Positions 35,353 through 43,495 of a stretch of DNA of 64,000 nucleotides are shown piece after piece. The number at the start of each line of letters is the position of its first letter. Within the stretch, counting starts at the first letter, position 1. The stretch is from Ferrovibrio xuzhouensis (GTDB lineage Bacteria; Pseudomonadota; Alphaproteobacteria; Ferrovibrionales; Ferrovibrionaceae). Made by a program: the position numbers and the translations under genes. The notes below the pieces were generated by a model. The model had not been told where the DNA came from and did not search any database. It saw only the letters and a list, made by a program, of their open reading frames with translations. The stretch lies in contig NZ_JBHRYJ010000008.1 in assembly GCF_042648965.1 (NCBI RefSeq), positions 62,001 to 126,000 of the forward strand, in the 5' to 3' direction.

Positions 35353-35959
35353 AGGCTGAATTGCGTAAGGGTCAAGACACGCTCGCCCCGTCCCCGATCA
35401 GATCAAGGAAGAGCCTCAGATCATCGAATGGGTGCGCAATTATCGTCGGCAGGAGACCAGGGCTGTCGGCGGCGGTCGGCGCGCCATGCTGCGCGCCATC
35501 ACTGAGCCGTTGCCGCCATTATTCAGAAGCTAAAGCTGCTCAAAATCGAGAGGAATCCCTATGTCTTTGCCGGCGAGAACCGCCAAGGCCATCTGACTGA
35601 CATCAATCGTATCTGGTATCGCGTGCGCGACGAAGCCAGGCTCATCAAAGCCGACGGCACCAAGCCGCGTTTGCACGATCTGCGACATTTTTACGGGCAG
35701 ATGGCCGCCGATGCCGGCCTGCATGAAAAGCAGATCATGGCGCTGATGGGACATTCAACAACGCGCATGAGCGCGCGGTACTCAAAATATGGTCGCGAAG
35801 CGCGATCGCTCTTGGCTGAGAACGTCGCCAATCGCATTGCGGCAAAGGTGCCGCTCTAGGGTTGCCAAGGCTCGTCATGGCCAGCGACTGGAGAACCGTT
35901 CGAACACCCGGGGCACGCGTCTAACGCCCCACCTGCCCATCCGCCTTAAACTATATGCC

Positions 35960-36316
35960 TCAGCGCAAGCCAATGCCGTCTTTGGCACGCGCCGCTGCAT
36001 AGCGCAGTTTCTGTCGCAAAGCCTGCGCCGCGGCGCCAGTCCGCTTCGACTGTTTGACTGAGGCTTCAATGACGGCCTCTGAAATGAAATCGATATAGCT
36101 TGCCGGCACTGGCTGTGGCTGGCGGCCACGGCGCTTGGCCAGCAGGCGGTCTGGCTTGACGTTAAAGGCGGCACAAAAGCTCGCGACATGCTTTGGCATC
36201 AGTTTCACACGGCCAGATTCGAGCAAATAAATATTCTGCTCTGAAATCTTGACCTTGCTCGCCAATTCACGCCGCGACCACTGGCGCTCTTCGCGCAAAG
36301 TACGAATATAATTCAT
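35960..36316 (-). CDS. XRE-family helix-turn-helix regulator
   Basis: 118 aa. The N-terminal Cro/C1-type HTH (residues 3-58: IRTLREERQWSRRELASKVK, ISEQNIYLLESGRVKLMP) is followed by a basic, Ala/Arg-rich tail with no recognised domain. It is probably a DNA-binding repressor left from the mobile element with the adjacent integrase. The region upstream (36317-36560) is AT-rich and holds its promoter but no gene. The ATG at 36316 gives the standard XRE N-terminus. Confidence 0.85.
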   Translation of the reverse strand: MNYIRTLREERQWSRRELASKVKISEQNIYLLESGRVKLMPKHVASFCAAFNVKPDRLLAKRRGRQPQPVPASYIDFISEAVIEASVKQSKRTGAAAQALRQKLRYAAARAKDGIGLR

Positions 36317-36560
36317 TGTAAGACTCCGATTGAATATCGAAGATCATGATGCATGGGCCTAGATCCTTGTGGCACACGATCACAAGCAATCTGAGCCTAA
36401 TATTGTGAATGATACAGAGCAACCAATCGATAGTTGCAAGATGGCGCCGCCAATGCATTGACGCAGCCATGTCACAAGATTGCCGAATATCGGTTCTCAG
36501 TATCATTGATGTTTAATCTACTGACCTGCAGCTATTATGGCTGTTCTACCGAATTTATTT

Positions 36561-37349
36561 CTACTGAGTGCCGTGGACAGGGGCCATCATGTTGCCCAGA
36601 GCATCCGCACCACGCCGCAAGGCGGGTAGTAAGGTTGCCAGCATCACGTCCGCATCCATTCGCGTCGCTGCCGTGCTGACGCTCATCGCGGCCGCCACCT
36701 GGCCGGCCCTGTCGCGCACCGGCACCGCAATGGCACGCAGGCCTGGCTCAAGTTCCTCGTCGCTGACGCCATAGCCGTCAGCGCGCGCCTGGCGAATGGT
36801 CGCCAATAACGCCGCGGCATCGACGTTCGTCTGCGGCGTGCGCGGCAGCAGGTTCACGCGTTTCAGATAGGCCTCGACCTCGTCATCGGGCAAGGCCGCC
36901 AGCAGAACACGGCCCGTCGCCGAACAGAAGGCCGGCAGCCGCGCGCCCACGGTGACCGCCCGCGACACGATTCGGCTGACCGTCGAGCGGGCAACGAACA
37001 CCGAATCATCGCCATCCAATACGGCCAGCGAGACCGATTCACCGACTTCATCACGCACAGAAGCGAGAATGGCCTGCGCCAATTGGGTCAGCGGATCGCT
37101 ACGCAAATAGGAAAAGCCGAGACGCAGCAGGCGCGGCAGCGGCCGGAACCATTTGCCATCATGCGCCAGATAACCAAGGTCGGTCAGGGTCAGCAGGCAG
37201 CGCCGCGCCGCGGCGCGGGTAATGCCGGCTTCTTCCGCCGCATCCGCAATGGTCAGCTGTGTCCGTTCGGGGCCAAAGGCCTCGAGGATCGCCAGTCCCT
37301 TGGCCAGCCCAGCCATACCCTCCGACGCTCGCGTCGTTTGTTTCTCCAT
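36561..37349 (-). CDS. IclR-family transcriptional regulator (TphR-like)
   Basis: 262 aa. The N-terminal winged HTH (about residues 14-75: GLAILEAFGPERTQLTIADA, ITRAAARRCLLTLTDLGYL) and the C-terminal ligand domain (about 90-250: VARSTVSRIVSRAVTVGARL, PAFCSATGRVLLAAL, SDEELEPGLRAIAVPV) match the PcaR/PcaU/TphR branch. These sense aromatic acids. The ATG at 37349 has AGGAGG 8 bases upstream. It is divergent from the tph-type operon, as TphR is in Comamonas, so it probably activates that operon with terephthalate or a related acid as inducer. Confidence 0.9.
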   Translation of the reverse strand: MEKQTTRASEGMAGLAKGLAILEAFGPERTQLTIADAAEEAGITRAAARRCLLTLTDLGYLAHDGKWFRPLPRLLRLGFSYLRSDPLTQLAQAILASVRDEVGESVSLAVLDGDDSVFVARSTVSRIVSRAVTVGARLPAFCSATGRVLLAALPDDEVEAYLKRVNLLPRTPQTNVDAAALLATIRQARADGYGVSDEELEPGLRAIAVPVRDRAGQVAAAMSVSTAATRMDADVMLATLLPALRRGADALGNMMAPVHGTQ

Positions 37350-37402
37350 GCCATCTGCCTCCTGAGATTCAGAGTTGACAGCTTCCCGACAGGCCGTCAA
37401 AG

Positions 37403-37437
37403 TGTTCGATATTAGATCATATGTTCGATATTCGAAC
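37403..37437. promoter_or_regulatory. Candidate IclR/TphR operator: repeated TGTTCGATATT boxes
   Basis: In the 162-bp space between the divergent regulator and tphA2, TGTTCGATATT occurs at 37403-37413 and again at 37422-37432, 19 bp apart; the second copy continues as GTTCGATATTCGAAC (37423-37437), a near-palindrome. Such spacing suits an IclR dimer or tetramer site. Binding is inferred from position and repeat structure only. Confidence 0.5.
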
Positions 37438-37511
37438 AATGTGATGATCAAAAAGACGGCTTCCGACCCGCCTGCCAGGGGTGGAGGCCAGTGCGTTGCG
37501 TTGGAGGAAAC

Positions 37512-38774
37512 ATGCAAGACGAGCTCAGCCAGGCACAGCCGGCTGCCACCGCCAAATGGCCGCAGGAAGGCCTGACCCGCGTCCCCTACTGGGCATTCCA
37601 GGATGCCGGCATCTACAGCCGCGAACAGCAAGCGATCTTCCACGGTGCGGCCTGGAACTATCTTTGCCTTGAGATCGATCTGCCGAATATCGGCGACTTC
37701 CGCACCACCAAAATCGGCGATACCCCGGTGATCGTCGTCCGCGACAGCGACGGCGAGATCTACGCCTTCGAGAACCGCTGTGCCCATCGCGGCGCGCTGA
37801 TCGCGCTGGAAGACCGTGGCAATGCGCAGAAATTCAGCTGCGTCTATCACGCCTGGACCTACGACCGGCAAGGCAACCTGACCGGCGTCGCCTTCAAGGA
37901 CGGCATCAAGGGCTGTGGCGGCATGCCGGACAGTTTCTGCATGGAAGATCACGGCCCGCGCAAGCTGCGCGTCGCTACCATTTGCGGCCTGGTCTTCGGC
38001 AGCCTGTCGGAAGACGTGCCACCGATCGACGAATATCTCGGCGACGAGATCCTCGGCCGCATCGAGCGCGTGCTGGCCGGCCGCACACCGGTCATCCTCG
38101 GGCGTTTCACTCAGGTGCTACCGAATAACTGGAAGCTTTACATGGAGAATGTGAAGGATTCCTACCATGCCAGCATCCTGCACCTGTTCTTCACGACCTT
38201 CGAACTGAACCGCCTGTCGCAGCGCGGCGCCATCATCGTCGACGAGAGCGGCGGCCATCACGTCAGTTATTCGGTGATCGACCGTGAGGCCGAGAAGAAA
38301 GAAACCGAATACGCCCGCCAGGGTATCCGCTCCGAGAACAGCTCCTACCGGCTGGCCGACCCCAGCCTGCTGGAAGGCTTCGACGAATTCGGTGACGACA
38401 TCACGCTGCAGATTCTCACCGTGTTCCCGGGCTTTGTGCTGCAGCAAATTCGCAATGCTATCGCGGTACGGCAGGTCCTGCCGCACGGCACTGGCGAGAC
38501 CGAACTGAACTGGACCTATCTCGGCTTCGCCGACGATACGCCGGAACAGCGCATGACCCGCCTGAAACAGGCCAACCTGATGGGGCCGGCCGGATATATC
38601 TCCATGGAGGATGGCTGTGTCGGCGGCTTCGTCCAGCGCGGCATTGCCGGTGCCAGTGATCAGCGCGCCGTCCTCGAAATGGGCGGCGACAGCACAGCCT
38701 CACAGGAGAGCCGCGTCACCGAATCGTCGGTGCGGGGCTTCTGGAAAGCCTATCGTGCGATGATGGAGCTGTAA
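37512..38774 (+). CDS. tphA2: Terephthalate 1,2-dioxygenase-type terminal oxygenase, large subunit
   Basis: 420 aa Rieske oxygenase alpha subunit. The Rieske cluster ligands are CAHRG (C90, H92) and CVYHAW (C110, H113). The mononuclear iron site is KDSYHASILH (about H219 and H224). NNWKLYMENVKDSYHAS, TTFELNRLSQ, ESGGHHVSYS, TVFPGFVLQQI and SMEDGCVGGFVQRGIAG resemble Comamonas TphA2 as remembered more than other ring hydroxylases. It should add O2 to terephthalate or a close analogue to give a cis-dihydrodiol. The ATG at 37512 follows a GGAGG box. Gene order A2-A3-B-A1 is that of known tph operons. Confidence 0.88.
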   Translation: MQDELSQAQPAATAKWPQEGLTRVPYWAFQDAGIYSREQQAIFHGAAWNYLCLEIDLPNIGDFRTTKIGDTPVIVVRDSDGEIYAFENRCAHRGALIALEDRGNAQKFSCVYHAWTYDRQGNLTGVAFKDGIKGCGGMPDSFCMEDHGPRKLRVATICGLVFGSLSEDVPPIDEYLGDEILGRIERVLAGRTPVILGRFTQVLPNNWKLYMENVKDSYHASILHLFFTTFELNRLSQRGAIIVDESGGHHVSYSVIDREAEKKETEYARQGIRSENSSYRLADPSLLEGFDEFGDDITLQILTVFPGFVLQQIRNAIAVRQVLPHGTGETELNWTYLGFADDTPEQRMTRLKQANLMGPAGYISMEDGCVGGFVQRGIAGASDQRAVLEMGGDSTASQESRVTESSVRGFWKAYRAMMEL

Positions 38775-38778
38775 GTCG

Positions 38779-39246
38779 ATGTCTGCCCTGTTTTCCGCCA
38801 TCTGTCGCGCCCAGACCGACTATGCCCGCTGCATCGACGACGGCAAACTCGAGGCCTGGCCCGATTTCTTTCTCGAAAACTGCCTCTACAAGATCACCAC
38901 TGCCGACAACCACCGCGACGGCTACGAGGCCGGCATCGTTTACGCTGCCTCGCGCGGTATGCTGAAAGATCGTATTTCGGCGCTGCGCGAGGCCAATATC
39001 TACGAGCGCCACGCCTACCGGCATATCCTCGGCCAGCCCGCCATTGATGATGGGACGAACGGCGATATCCGCAGCGAGACGGCCTTCCTGGTCGTACGCA
39101 TCATGCGGGACGGGCGCAGCGATATCTACGCCACCGGGCGCTACCTCGATGTCTACCGCCTGGTCGGCGATACTCCGAAGCTGGCCGAGCGCGTCGTCGT
39201 CTGCGACAGCTCGCGCATCGACACCCTGCTGGCCCTGCCGTTATGA
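38779..39246 (+). CDS. tphA3: Terephthalate 1,2-dioxygenase-type small (beta) subunit
   Basis: 155 aa, the usual size of ring-hydroxylating dioxygenase beta subunits with the SnoaL-like cone fold. Typical stretches are DYARCIDDGKLEAWPDFFLE, CLYKITTADNHRDGYEAGIV, and AFLVVRIMRDGRSDIYATGR. It has no catalytic metal; it supports the alpha hexamer. It starts 4 bp after tphA2, and its TGA overlaps the tphB ATG. Confidence 0.9.
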   Translation: MSALFSAICRAQTDYARCIDDGKLEAWPDFFLENCLYKITTADNHRDGYEAGIVYAASRGMLKDRISALREANIYERHAYRHILGQPAIDDGTNGDIRSETAFLVVRIMRDGRSDIYATGRYLDVYRLVGDTPKLAERVVVCDSSRIDTLLALPL

Positions 39247-40253
39247 CCGCGACGCGGCGTCCCGTTGTCGCCCTGGCCACCGGCGATCCGAACGGCATCG
39301 GACCGGAAATCGCCGTCAAGGCTGCCGTGACCCTGGCGGCGGGCAATGGGCCGGTCCCGCTGATCGTCGGGGACCCGGCGGTATTGCGGCCGTGGCTGGA
39401 TCGCCTGGCAGCCGGCCTTGCCGTGGTGGAAACCGACGGCACCCGCATCTCGCCCACGCCGGCCATCCATGTTTTCCCGATTGAGGCCCTGCCGCGGCAT
39501 GCCCGGCGCCCTGGTACCGTCTGCGCCGAGGCCGGGACGGCGACCGTTGCCTATATCGAGGCCGGCCTGCGGCTGTGCCATGACGGCCGGGCACAGGCCC
39601 TGGTCGGCTGCCCGCATTCCGAAACCGCCATCAACGCCGCCGGCATCCCCTTCTCCGGCTATCCGTCGCTGCTGGCCCGCCTGACCGGGCGACCAGAAGA
39701 TCGCGTCTTCCTGATGCTGATCGGCGACCGGCTGCGCATCATTCACGCGACCCTGCATGAACGCCTGCAGGATGCCCTGGCCCGCCTGTCACCGGCGCTC
39801 GTCGAGGCAACGGCGCTGGCCGCCGATGCCGCCTTGCGCCGCCTTGGTATCGCCAGACCGCGGCTCGGCGTCTTCGGCATCAACCCGCATGCCGGCGAAG
39901 GCGGCCTGTTCGGCGACGACGATCAGCGCATCACCGAACCGGCCGTCCGCCGCCTTCTGGCCGGCGGCCTGCGCGTCGAAGGTCCGCTGGGCGCCGACCT
40001 GATGCTCGGGCGCACCGACATCGACGCCTTCGTCGCCATGTATCACGACCAGGGTCACATCCCGATCAAGCTGCTCGCCGGCCGCACGGCGGTGGCCCTG
40101 ACCGTCGGGGCGGACACCCTGTTCGCCAGCACCGGCCATGGCAGCGCCCATGACATTGCCGGCAGGGGCATTGCCGAGCCCGACGCCGTCCTGCGTGCAC
40201 TCGCCCTGATGCAGAACCTGACCGCCCCGGCGGCGCAGCAGGCGGCGTCATGA
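39243..40253 (+). CDS. tphB: PdxA-family dihydrodiol dehydrogenase (TphB-like)
   Basis: 336 aa. The N-terminus VVALATGDPNGIGPEIAVKA is that of PdxA-family metal-dependent dehydrogenases. Metal ligands lie in CPHSETAIN, and MYHDQGHIPIKLLAG carries conserved His and Asp. TphB of this family oxidises and decarboxylates the terephthalate cis-dihydrodiol to protocatechuate. Placement inside a Rieske oxygenase operon argues against a pyridoxine role. Overlaps: ATGA at both ends (39243-39246 and 40250-40253). Confidence 0.87.
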   Translation: MTATRRPVVALATGDPNGIGPEIAVKAAVTLAAGNGPVPLIVGDPAVLRPWLDRLAAGLAVVETDGTRISPTPAIHVFPIEALPRHARRPGTVCAEAGTATVAYIEAGLRLCHDGRAQALVGCPHSETAINAAGIPFSGYPSLLARLTGRPEDRVFLMLIGDRLRIIHATLHERLQDALARLSPALVEATALAADAALRRLGIARPRLGVFGINPHAGEGGLFGDDDQRITEPAVRRLLAGGLRVEGPLGADLMLGRTDIDAFVAMYHDQGHIPIKLLAGRTAVALTVGADTLFASTGHGSAHDIAGRGIAEPDAVLRALALMQNLTAPAAQQAAS

Positions 40254-41287
40254 CCTACCAGATCAGGATCAGCGATCAGGATATCAGCTTTGCCTGTGAG
40301 CCCGGCGAGACCGTGCTCGATGCAGCCGAACGCGCCGGTTATGCGATTCCATATTCCTGCCGCAAAGGCGCCTGCAACACCTGCGAAGCGGCGCTGATCG
40401 CCGGTGCGGCCGCCGTGGCCGGCCATGGCGGCGTTATTCGGGGACCCTGCGATCCGGTCCTCCTGTGCCGGACACGGCCGCAATCGAATCTGGAAATTCG
40501 TCCGCAGCGCATCGACCGGACCGAGCCACCGGCCCGGAAGCGGCTGCCGGCGAGCGTCTACCGCATGACCCGGCCGACGCCGGATGTCGCGGTCATTCAA
40601 TTGCGCTACCCGGCCGGCAACCGGATGAAATTCAAGGCCGGTCAGTATCTGCAGGTCGAACTGGCCGATGGCAGCCGACGGTCGTTTTCCATGGCCAACC
40701 CGCCGCAGGAGAGCGACGGCGTGCAGCTGCATATCCGCCACGTGCCCGGCGGCGTTTTCTCCGAAGGCGTTCTGGCCGCCCTGCAGGCGGGAGACAAACT
40801 GACAATCGAGCTGCCGTTCGGCGATTTCTTCCTGCGCGACGCGTCGGCCGACACGCCGGTCATCCTGCTGGCCACCGGTACCGGCTTTGCGCCGATCAAG
40901 TCGATCGTCGAAGACGCGATCAAACGCGGCCTGAAACGCCCGATGCGGCTGTACTGGGGCGCCCGCCGCACGGCGGACCTGTATATGCCGGAGCTGCCGC
41001 AGAAATGGGCGGCGCGCCATGCCTGGTTTGCCTTCATCCCGGTGCTGTCTGAAGCCGAGGCCGACTGGACCGGCCGTCGTGGCCTCGTCCATCAGGCCGT
41101 GCTCGATGACCATGGCGATCTGAGCACCAGCACGGTCTATGCCTGCGGCAATCCGCTGATGATCGCCAAGGCGCGCCATGCCTTTACAACACAGGCTGGC
41201 CTGCCAACCGCCGCCTTCCACTGCGATGCATTCGTGCCATCCGGCCCGGATGAAGCCATGCCCGCCGCACCAGACGGAGGACATTGA
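40250..41287 (+). CDS. tphA1: Oxygenase reductase: ferredoxin + FAD/NAD domains (TphA1-like)
   Basis: 345 aa. The N-terminal plant-type [2Fe-2S] ferredoxin (residues 1-90) has CRKGACNTC and the distant fourth ligand in VLLCRTRP. The FAD-binding domain has RSFSMANPPQES (the RxYS position), and the NAD domain has LLATGTGFAPIKSIVEDAI and YACGNPLMI. It passes electrons from NAD(P)H to the Rieske oxygenase. The domain order ferredoxin-FAD-NAD is that of TphA1 and BenC. Last of the tightly overlapping oxygenase genes. Confidence 0.91.
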   Translation: MTYQIRISDQDISFACEPGETVLDAAERAGYAIPYSCRKGACNTCEAALIAGAAAVAGHGGVIRGPCDPVLLCRTRPQSNLEIRPQRIDRTEPPARKRLPASVYRMTRPTPDVAVIQLRYPAGNRMKFKAGQYLQVELADGSRRSFSMANPPQESDGVQLHIRHVPGGVFSEGVLAALQAGDKLTIELPFGDFFLRDASADTPVILLATGTGFAPIKSIVEDAIKRGLKRPMRLYWGARRTADLYMPELPQKWAARHAWFAFIPVLSEAEADWTGRRGLVHQAVLDDHGDLSTSTVYACGNPLMIAKARHAFTTQAGLPTAAFHCDAFVPSGPDEAMPAAPDGGH

Positions 41288-41348
41288 CACGAAGGCGGAT
41301 GGCGGACCATTGCCAGCCCAAAAACCAAAAATCCAGAGGAGAGGAAAC

Positions 41349-42707
41349 ATGGAGACAACAACGATAGACGTGCCGTCGTTCATCGACGAACGGCGGATCA
41401 GCGCATTCCAATATATGGTCATCGGCCTGTGCACGCTGATCATGATCGTCGACGGCTTCGACACCCAGGCGATCAGTTATGCCGCGACCCTGATGGCGAA
41501 GGAATGGGGCCTGACCCGCGCCGCCCTCGGCCCGATCTTTTCGTCCAGCCTGATCGGCCTGATGGTCGGCTATCTCGCCATCCCGCCGCTGTCCGACCGC
41601 TACGGCCACCGCAGGGTGATCATCCTGAGTTCGGTATTCTTCGCGATCTTCACCCTGCTGACAGCGACCGCCAGCGGCGTGACCGAACTGATCGTGCTGC
41701 GCTTCCTCACCGGCCTCGGCCTCGGTGGCGTGGCCCCGAGCGCCATCGCCATGACCGGCGAATATAGCCCGAAGCGGCTGCGCGCTACCTTTGTTCTGAT
41801 CATTTATTGCGGCTTCTCGCTCGGCTTTGTGCTGGCTGGCTTCGCGGCCGCCAAGCTCCTGCCGACCCTCGGCTGGCCGTCGCTGTTCTATCTGGGTGGC
41901 ATCCTGCCGATCGTGTTTGCTGTGCTGATGGCGTTGTTCATGCCTGAATCGCTCGACCATCTCGTGCTGCGCCGTGGCGACATGGAGCGGGTCAAAGCCA
42001 TCCTGCGGCGCATCGATGCCGGCTTTCTGGCTCCGGCCGCAGCCGTCTTCAGCATGGGCGAGCGCGAGCCAGGCCGCCTGGCCGTCAGCCGGCTATTCCA
42101 GCAGAACCGCTCGTTGCCCACCCTGCTCCTATGGCTGGTCTTCTTCATCAACCTCGGCGAATTCTATGCCCTGCAGAGTTGGCTGCCGTCAGTGCTGCGC
42201 GGTATGGACTACCCGATGGACAAGGTGGCGCTGACAACGTCGCTGACAACGGTGGGTGGCATCCTGATTGCCTTCGTCGTCGGCCCCTGCATGGACCGTA
42301 TCGGCCCGTATTTCACGGTCGGCATCCTCTATATCTGCGGTGCCGCCGCCGTGATCCTGACCGGCACACTGCTGCATTCTGCCTTCTGGGTCGTCATGGC
42401 CTGCACCTTCTTGACCGGCGTGTGCATCAGCGGCGGCCAAAAAAGCGTGATCGCCCTCGCCGCGATCTACTACCCAGCATCGATCCGCTCGACCGGGGTC
42501 GGCTGGGCGCTCGGCATTGGCCGCCTTGGCGGTATTGCCGGACCCCTGGCGGTCGGCTTCTTGTTCTCAGCCGGCTGGTCGGCTACGTCGGTCTTCTTCG
42601 CCGCCGGCCTGCCCCTGGTCGTTGCCGGGATTTCGATTTTCATCATCGGGCATCTAAGCAATCGGGGCGTTTCTGCATTGCGCCCCGCGCCATCGGCAAC
42701 ATCATAA
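41349..42707 (+). CDS. MFS aromatic acid:H+ symporter (AAHS-type)
   Basis: 452 aa, 12 predicted helices. The AAHS markers are DGFDTQAISYAA in TM1 (the DGFD signature) and the loop 2-3 motif PPLSDRYGHRRVII, with GLGLGGVAPSAIAM in TM4 and PESLDHLV after TM6. These transporters (PcaK, BenK, VanK, TpaK) carry aromatic acids with protons, so it is the likely importer of the tph substrate. This differs from Comamonas, where TphC with TctAB does the job. ATG at 41349 with GAGGAGAGG upstream, 61 bp after tphA1; probably the same operon. Confidence 0.9.
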   Translation: METTTIDVPSFIDERRISAFQYMVIGLCTLIMIVDGFDTQAISYAATLMAKEWGLTRAALGPIFSSSLIGLMVGYLAIPPLSDRYGHRRVIILSSVFFAIFTLLTATASGVTELIVLRFLTGLGLGGVAPSAIAMTGEYSPKRLRATFVLIIYCGFSLGFVLAGFAAAKLLPTLGWPSLFYLGGILPIVFAVLMALFMPESLDHLVLRRGDMERVKAILRRIDAGFLAPAAAVFSMGEREPGRLAVSRLFQQNRSLPTLLLWLVFFINLGEFYALQSWLPSVLRGMDYPMDKVALTTSLTTVGGILIAFVVGPCMDRIGPYFTVGILYICGAAAVILTGTLLHSAFWVVMACTFLTGVCISGGQKSVIALAAIYYPASIRSTGVGWALGIGRLGGIAGPLAVGFLFSAGWSATSVFFAAGLPLVVAGISIFIIGHLSNRGVSALRPAPSATS

Positions 42708-42736
42708 CGAGAAGACCGCAAGGCCTGCCTTTCAGG

Positions 42737-42769
42737 TGCCGTTGAGCCAGCCACTCAACGGCATTTCTG
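42737..42769 (+). terminator. Probable intrinsic terminator of the tph operon
   Basis: TGCCGTTGAG (42737-42746), 7-base loop, CTCAACGGCA (42754-42763) form a perfect 10-bp stem 30 bp after the transporter stop, followed by TTTCT. A second hairpin, GCCTCACT/AGTGAGGC at 42809-42834, lies downstream without a T-run. Confidence 0.65.
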
Positions 42770-43071
42770 AGCTGAATTACGACCGCCATCAACCCGCGCC
42801 GCCGCGGCGCCTCACTGCGGCAAAAAAGTGAGGCCCGCTGTCTACGCGCTTAAAAATACGAGAGCTGTGCCAGGAGCAATCCTGAATTTCATCATCGCGA
42901 TGAGATTTTCATTCATATCGCCCTATTCGCCATGCCGCTTGCGCCAGTCACGCATCGTCGGCTCTGTCACATCGCTGTCAAAGCAGAGCGGCCACGGCGA
43001 TGCCGCTGCAGAGCGCCCATCGACCGCGACGCGGCCAATTGGACGGCCGACTGTCGAGCCGCGAAGCCGCA

Positions 43072-43302
43072 TCATTTGCTTGGGCTCTTCGTGCCAGGCT
43101 TGCCGGTGTAGGGGTCGACGTTGCCTTTGGTCGACCAGTTACCGGTTTTGGTGCTGTTTGGGTTCGTTGCCCGACGGGGCGCGACGTAGGTGCCGTTCGT
43201 AATGGTATCGTCGCGAACGCCATGGCTGCCACCGCTGCCCTTGGCTGATACGTCATGACATGCGCAGAACAGTCCACCAAGCACAGCAAGCACAGCAAGC
43301 AC
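43072..43302 (-). CDS. Small secreted protein of the NGTYVxP...GNxxPYTGKxG family
   Basis: About 76 aa from GTG at 43302. A hydrophobic leader (VLAVLAVLGGLFCACHDVSA) precedes a polar mature part with TNGTYVAPRRATNPNS and NWSTKGNVDPYTGKPGTK. This pattern recurs in short secreted proteins of unknown function in many proteobacteria. The start is uncertain: an ATG at 43319 (MRRILSCLLCLLCL) also begins a leader but in another frame, and the CTTGCTGTG repeat between them would allow a slippage frameshift. The gap upstream has no other gene. Confidence 0.55.
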   Translation of the reverse strand: MLAVLAVLGGLFCACHDVSAKGSGGSHGVRDDTITNGTYVAPRRATNPNSTKTGNWSTKGNVDPYTGKPGTKSPSK

Positions 43303-43495
43303 GACAAGATGCGCCTCATGGCTTTCCGCTAGAACCACCCGGCAGCAGATTAGCACCCGCACGGCCGGCAACACTGCCTGAAAGCACGCATAAGTTGCAT
43401 ACAGACGTGATCGATCCCCACACAACGGCATCATGAGCGCGGTGCGCCTTATTGTGCCGCCACGTCCCGTGGCCAAACCTCAGTGAACACCGGAC

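Larger units (their letters stand above)
34883..35859 (+). pseudogene. Tyrosine-recombinase (phage-type integrase) interrupted by a tandem repeat array
   Basis: The N-terminal DUF4102-like segment (YRDTKMTGLCVRVS, TGRKTFFYEYRPP, up to STLKEA; about 34883-35040) and a C-terminal catalytic segment (NPYVFAGENRQGHLTDINR, HDLRHFYGQMAADAGL, MGHSTTRMSARYSKYGREA; about 35540-35859) belong to one integrase family. HDLRH keeps the His-x-x-Arg pair, and GHS plus Y supply the last His and the nucleophile. The core-binding middle is missing: the space is filled by the 9-bp repeat array, an assembly gap and unrelated sequence in other frames. It lies 560 bp from the tRNA-Val scar, as expected for an integrase beside its att site. 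Confidence 0.68.

Noticed and set aside
34907..35505. Long open frames reading through the repeat array (ECR, GSV or DTP repeats) as a repetitive protein
   Set aside because: All frames are open only because the period is a multiple of three, and the frames cross an N gap. The flanks are integrase remnants.
35380..35540. Possible coding remnant between the repeat array and the integrase C-terminus
   Set aside because: Frames here give no motif that I can assign; it may be the lost integrase middle or unrelated DNA.
36561..37952. A 463-aa extension of the IclR gene over the Rieske oxygenase start
   Set aside because: The extension is antisense of tphA2; AGGAGG before the ATG at 37349 marks the real start.
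39243..40253. PdxA, 4-hydroxythreonine-4-phosphate dehydrogenase of vitamin B6 synthesis
   Set aside because: Position between the oxygenase beta subunit and the reductase with start/stop overlaps fits TphB of the same family much better.
42809..42834. Second hairpin GCCTCACT/AGTGAGGC after the tph operon as a terminator
   Set aside because: No T-run follows and a better stem-loop lies 50 bp earlier.
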